Positions 13,741 to 16,449 of a DNA stretch of 16,449 bases are shown piece after piece (the first letter of the stretch is position 1; each line of letters opens with the position of its first letter). This DNA comes from an uncultured Clostridia bacterium. Its GTDB lineage: Bacteria > Bacillota > Clostridia > Oscillospirales > Oscillospiraceae. The notes beneath the pieces are model-generated. The model searched no databases and was not told the DNA's origin. It saw nothing but the letters and a program-made list of their open reading frames with translations. Location: the NCBI GenBank assembly GCA_938049125.1, contig CALICR010000083.1, positions 1-16,449 of the forward strand, in the 5' to 3' direction. Position numbers and translations under genes: made by a program.

Positions 13741-16449
13741 ATGAACACTAAGAAACTCGTGGCGCTGCTCCTGTCCGTGCTGATGCTGGTGAGCATCCTG
13801 CCTGTCTCTGCCATGGCGGCAGACGGCACGGACTATGAGCTCCGCGTTCTGACCTTTGAGGACGCGGACTACAAGGGCAGCACCAACTTTGCAGGTGGCA
13901 ACAACTGGACCACTTTAATCGACAGCCCGCAGTACGGCGGCGCGATGCTCTATCCCGGCGGCTCCGGCACGACGGTGGACAGCGAGGCCTACACCTGGTA
14001 CGACGCGGGCAACACAGAGTTGCAGCATACCCTGCCCAAGAGCTGGGATAACTATTGCTACTGGGGCGGCGGCCATGCCGTCTCCAACTATGCCTCCAGC
14101 GATTTTGAGGCGCACGGCACTTACAATGACCAGCTCACGGTCTACAGCAAGAACGCGAGCACCGGCATTGACACCACCGGCGGCGGTCATAACGGCTCCA
14201 ACAACTTCGCCGTTCATTTCGGCTACAAGGACAACTCCGGCTACACGGATTCCCAGATCCTGCCCTCCTTCGCCTTCGGCGACGGCTCGGAGCATGTGAT
14301 CGACCATATGTATGTCAACAACATCTGCTACGCCCTCAACTGCTACCTCAACGGCAACAGTCTGACGGCGAAGATCGGCGATGACGACTGGGTGAAGCTG
14401 ACGGCGACCGGCTACGATGCCAAGGGCACCAAGACCGGCGACGCCTCCATCTACCTCTGCAACGGCCCCAAGAATATCATCACGGACTGGACGAAGTTTG
14501 ACCTCTCCGGCCTCGGCAAGGTGCAGAAGGTCGAATTCAACATCACCGGCTCCAGTGACAACGGCCATGGCTTCTCTCAGCCTGCCTACTTCGCCTATGA
14601 CGATGTGGCGGTGCGCTTCGAGAAGGCTGCCCCGCAGCCCTGGGACGGCACCACGCAGACCGAACCCGCACTGGTGGACGGTGTCTATCAGATCGGTACG
14701 GCGGAAGAGCTGGCATGGTTCGGCGCACAGACAAAAAAGACCGGCAAGAGCGGCATCTCCGGCGTCCTGACGAACGACATCGACCTCGGCGGTCATGACT
14801 GGAGCAGCTGCATGATCGGCGCGACCAGCAGCTATGGCACCGGCTTCTCCGGTACCTTCGACGGCGCGGGCCATACCATCAAGGGCTTCGCCCTGACCAA
14901 GAGCATCAAGGGCAACAGCAACTCGACCTACGGCTTTGTCGGCTTCGCGGAAAACGCCGACATCAAGAACTTCACACTGGAGGGCACCATTGTGCTCGAT
15001 TTCTCCGCCTGCACGGAGACCGCCCGCGGCTTCCACAGCGGCGTGATCGCCTACAGCAAGGGCTGCACCATCAGCGGCATCACCTCCAATGTGGCGTCCC
15101 GCATCGAGAATGATGCAAACGGCTACGCAACGGGCTATATGGGCGGTATTCTCGGTGTTGCGGGTTCCTCCACCGCGAGCGGCAATGAGACCAGCACGCT
15201 GATCGAGAACTGCGTCAACAACGGCGTGCTCTCCGCCGGTACGGAGGCGGGCGGCATCGTGTGCCGTACCTTCAAGGGCACCGTGATCCGCAATTGCCTG
15301 AACACCGGCAGCATCACCGCAGTCGGCATCACCAGCGGCAACGCGGGCGGCATTGCCGGCGATCTCACCGGCTCTACCATCGAGGGCTGCGCGAACTACG
15401 GCGCGATCACCGGCACCTCTGACGTCGGCGGCATCGCGGGCTTTATGGAAGGCGCCCGCAGCAACTCCGTGAACTGGGCGAGCACCGTACAGAATTGCTA
15501 CAACACCGGTGCCTGCTACAGCACGGCTCTCGGCAAGTCCGGCAACGGTGTCGGCGGCGTCATCGGCTCTGCACATGGCTATACCTCCCAGAAGCTCTAC
15601 AGCGAACTGAAAAACTGCTATTCCACGGGCGCGGTCGGCTTTGATGCAAGCAGCGCATATGCCTCGAAGTCCTACGCGGGCGGCGTGACCGGCGATGCGT
15701 TCTATGTGAACGGCAGCAATGTCTATTATCTCGACACCGTTGCTGCGAAGGCGAACGGCGAAAACAGCACGGTCCGCGTGAATTTTACGGATGTTACCGC
15801 CAAGACGGCAGACGAGCTGAAGTCCGACGATGTCCTGACCCTTCTGGGCAGCGGCTTCAAGAAGGATCTCGGCAAGGTCAACGGCGGATACCCCGTCCTG
15901 AGCTGGCAGAAGTCCGAGCCCGTGGAGGAGCCGGTCAACGGTGAGCGCATCAGCAATGCCGATGAGCTGCTGGCCTTCGCCGAGAAGGTCAGCGCGGGCG
16001 AGACCACGCTGGACGCGACGGTGGTTGCGAACATCGACATGACCGAGAACACCACCTTTGCAGGCATCGGCACCGAGGCCAACCCCTATGCGGGCAACTT
16101 CGATGGCGGCTCCTTCACCATTACCCTGAACACTACCGTTCCCAACAGCACCGCGGGCACCAACTACCGCGCGGGCGTCATCGCTTTCGCTTCCGGTGCG
16201 ACGGTCCGGAACGTGGTCATGGGCGGCAAAATCGACGCCTATAACGGCTGCGGCATCGTCGGCTGCGCCATTGGCGAAGCCACGACTACCATTGAGAACT
16301 GCACCAACAAGGCGAAGCTGACCGGCTCCAACCCCTGCGGCGGCATCCTGGGCGAGGCCAAGGCTCCGGCCACGATCCGTAACTGCTCCAACTCCGGCAG
16401 CATCTATTACGGTGGCTACAACGGCGGCATCCTGGGCATGGTCTCCGCG
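13741..16449 (+). CDS. Large secreted protein, DUF4465-like domain plus GLUG-type repeats (continues past the window)
   Basis: The first 903 codons are open to the window edge. Residues 1-25 are a signal peptide (hydrophobic core LVALLLSVLMLVSILPVSA, cleavage after SAMA). Residues about 30-300 resemble DUF4465: LTFED near the start, WGGGHAVSNYAS, GSNNFAVHFGY, MYVNNICYALNCYLNG, DDWVKLTATGYD, and DWTKFDLSGLGKVQKVEFNI before SSDNGHGFSQPAYFAYDDVAV. Two modules follow, starting near 312 (YQIGTAEELAWFG) and 733 (ERISNADELLAFAEKV). Each has a D-I-D/D-M strand, an F-x-G-x-x-x-x-x-x-x-G-x-FDG-type turn and Gly-rich GLUG repeats such as GGIAGDLTGSTIEGCANYG, which predict a beta-solenoid. It is the only gene under the cobalamin riboswitch visible here, so repression by B12 is expected. 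Anchor, ligand-binding or sortase signals may lie beyond the edge. The DUF4465 call is from memory of the family pattern. Confidence 0.85.
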   Translation, partial: MNTKKLVALLLSVLMLVSILPVSAMAADGTDYELRVLTFEDADYKGSTNFAGGNNWTTLIDSPQYGGAMLYPGGSGTTVDSEAYTWYDAGNTELQHTLPKSWDNYCYWGGGHAVSNYASSDFEAHGTYNDQLTVYSKNASTGIDTTGGGHNGSNNFAVHFGYKDNSGYTDSQILPSFAFGDGSEHVIDHMYVNNICYALNCYLNGNSLTAKIGDDDWVKLTATGYDAKGTKTGDASIYLCNGPKNIITDWTKFDLSGLGKVQKVEFNITGSSDNGHGFSQPAYFAYDDVAVRFEKAAPQPWDGTTQTEPALVDGVYQIGTAEELAWFGAQTKKTGKSGISGVLTNDIDLGGHDWSSCMIGATSSYGTGFSGTFDGAGHTIKGFALTKSIKGNSNSTYGFVGFAENADIKNFTLEGTIVLDFSACTETARGFHSGVIAYSKGCTISGITSNVASRIENDANGYATGYMGGILGVAGSSTASGNETSTLIENCVNNGVLSAGTEAGGIVCRTFKGTVIRNCLNTGSITAVGITSGNAGGIAGDLTGSTIEGCANYGAITGTSDVGGIAGFMEGARSNSVNWASTVQNCYNTGACYSTALGKSGNGVGGVIGSAHGYTSQKLYSELKNCYSTGAVGFDASSAYASKSYAGGVTGDAFYVNGSNVYYLDTVAAKANGENSTVRVNFTDVTAKTADELKSDDVLTLLGSGFKKDLGKVNGGYPVLSWQKSEPVEEPVNGERISNADELLAFAEKVSAGETTLDATVVANIDMTENTTFAGIGTEANPYAGNFDGGSFTITLNTTVPNSTAGTNYRAGVIAFASGATVRNVVMGGKIDAYNGCGIVGCAIGEATTTIENCTNKAKLTGSNPCGGILGEAKAPATIRNCSNSGSIYYGGYNGGILGMVSA

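Noticed and set aside
13915..15576. Minus-strand open frame of 553 codons opposite the secreted GLUG protein
   Set aside because: Mirror of a repeat-rich GC coding sequence; composition is an antisense artefact, and the sense frame has a signal peptide, domain motifs and a ribosome site.

Overview
The window looks like a chromosomal segment of a GC-rich, Gram-positive (monoderm) anaerobe of the Clostridia, most plausibly an Oscillospiraceae-type gut bacterium. The grounds are strong AGGAGG-type ribosome binding sites, clear sigma-A promoters with 17-base spacers, a lipobox lipoprotein as an efflux adaptor, an MMPL transporter paired with a heptad-repeat secreted protein, and a cobalamin-riboswitch-controlled giant secreted GLUG protein. 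The species cannot be fixed from sequence alone.

Layout. (1) 1-2085, minus strand: two serine-biosynthesis genes, serC then serA (serA runs off the left edge). Each has its own promoter, and a terminator lies between them. (2) 2086-7373, plus strand: a MacB-type ABC efflux operon in the order lipoprotein adaptor, ATPase, membrane-anchored adaptor, permease. The genes overlap or nearly touch and follow one good promoter. Having two different adaptors for one permease is unusual, and the second carries an inserted domain with a Pro/Glu-rich repeat. (3) 7406-13249, plus strand: a TetR-family regulator with its own promoter, then a separately promoted operon of a small DUF308-like membrane protein, an MMPL/RND transporter and a secreted protein with X-X-X-Leu-X-X-Gly heptad repeats. 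Inverted repeats in front of both promoters, including a shared 12-base word, are candidate TetR operators. (4) 13250-16449, plus strand: a promoter, a cobalamin riboswitch with an intrinsic terminator, a further structured leader, and the first 903 codons of a large secreted protein. That protein has an N-terminal domain resembling DUF4465, followed by GLUG-type beta repeats, and continues past the right edge.

How the genes work together. The efflux operon probably exports or extracts a membrane or peptide substrate across the single membrane. The tetR-MMPL block is a typical regulator plus lipid/drug exporter arrangement. The most interesting element is the last one: a B12-repressed switch driving a surface protein whose first domain resembles a family that, as I recall, occurs at Bacteroidetes cobamide-uptake loci. 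This suggests a Gram-positive cell-surface corrinoid-capture system.
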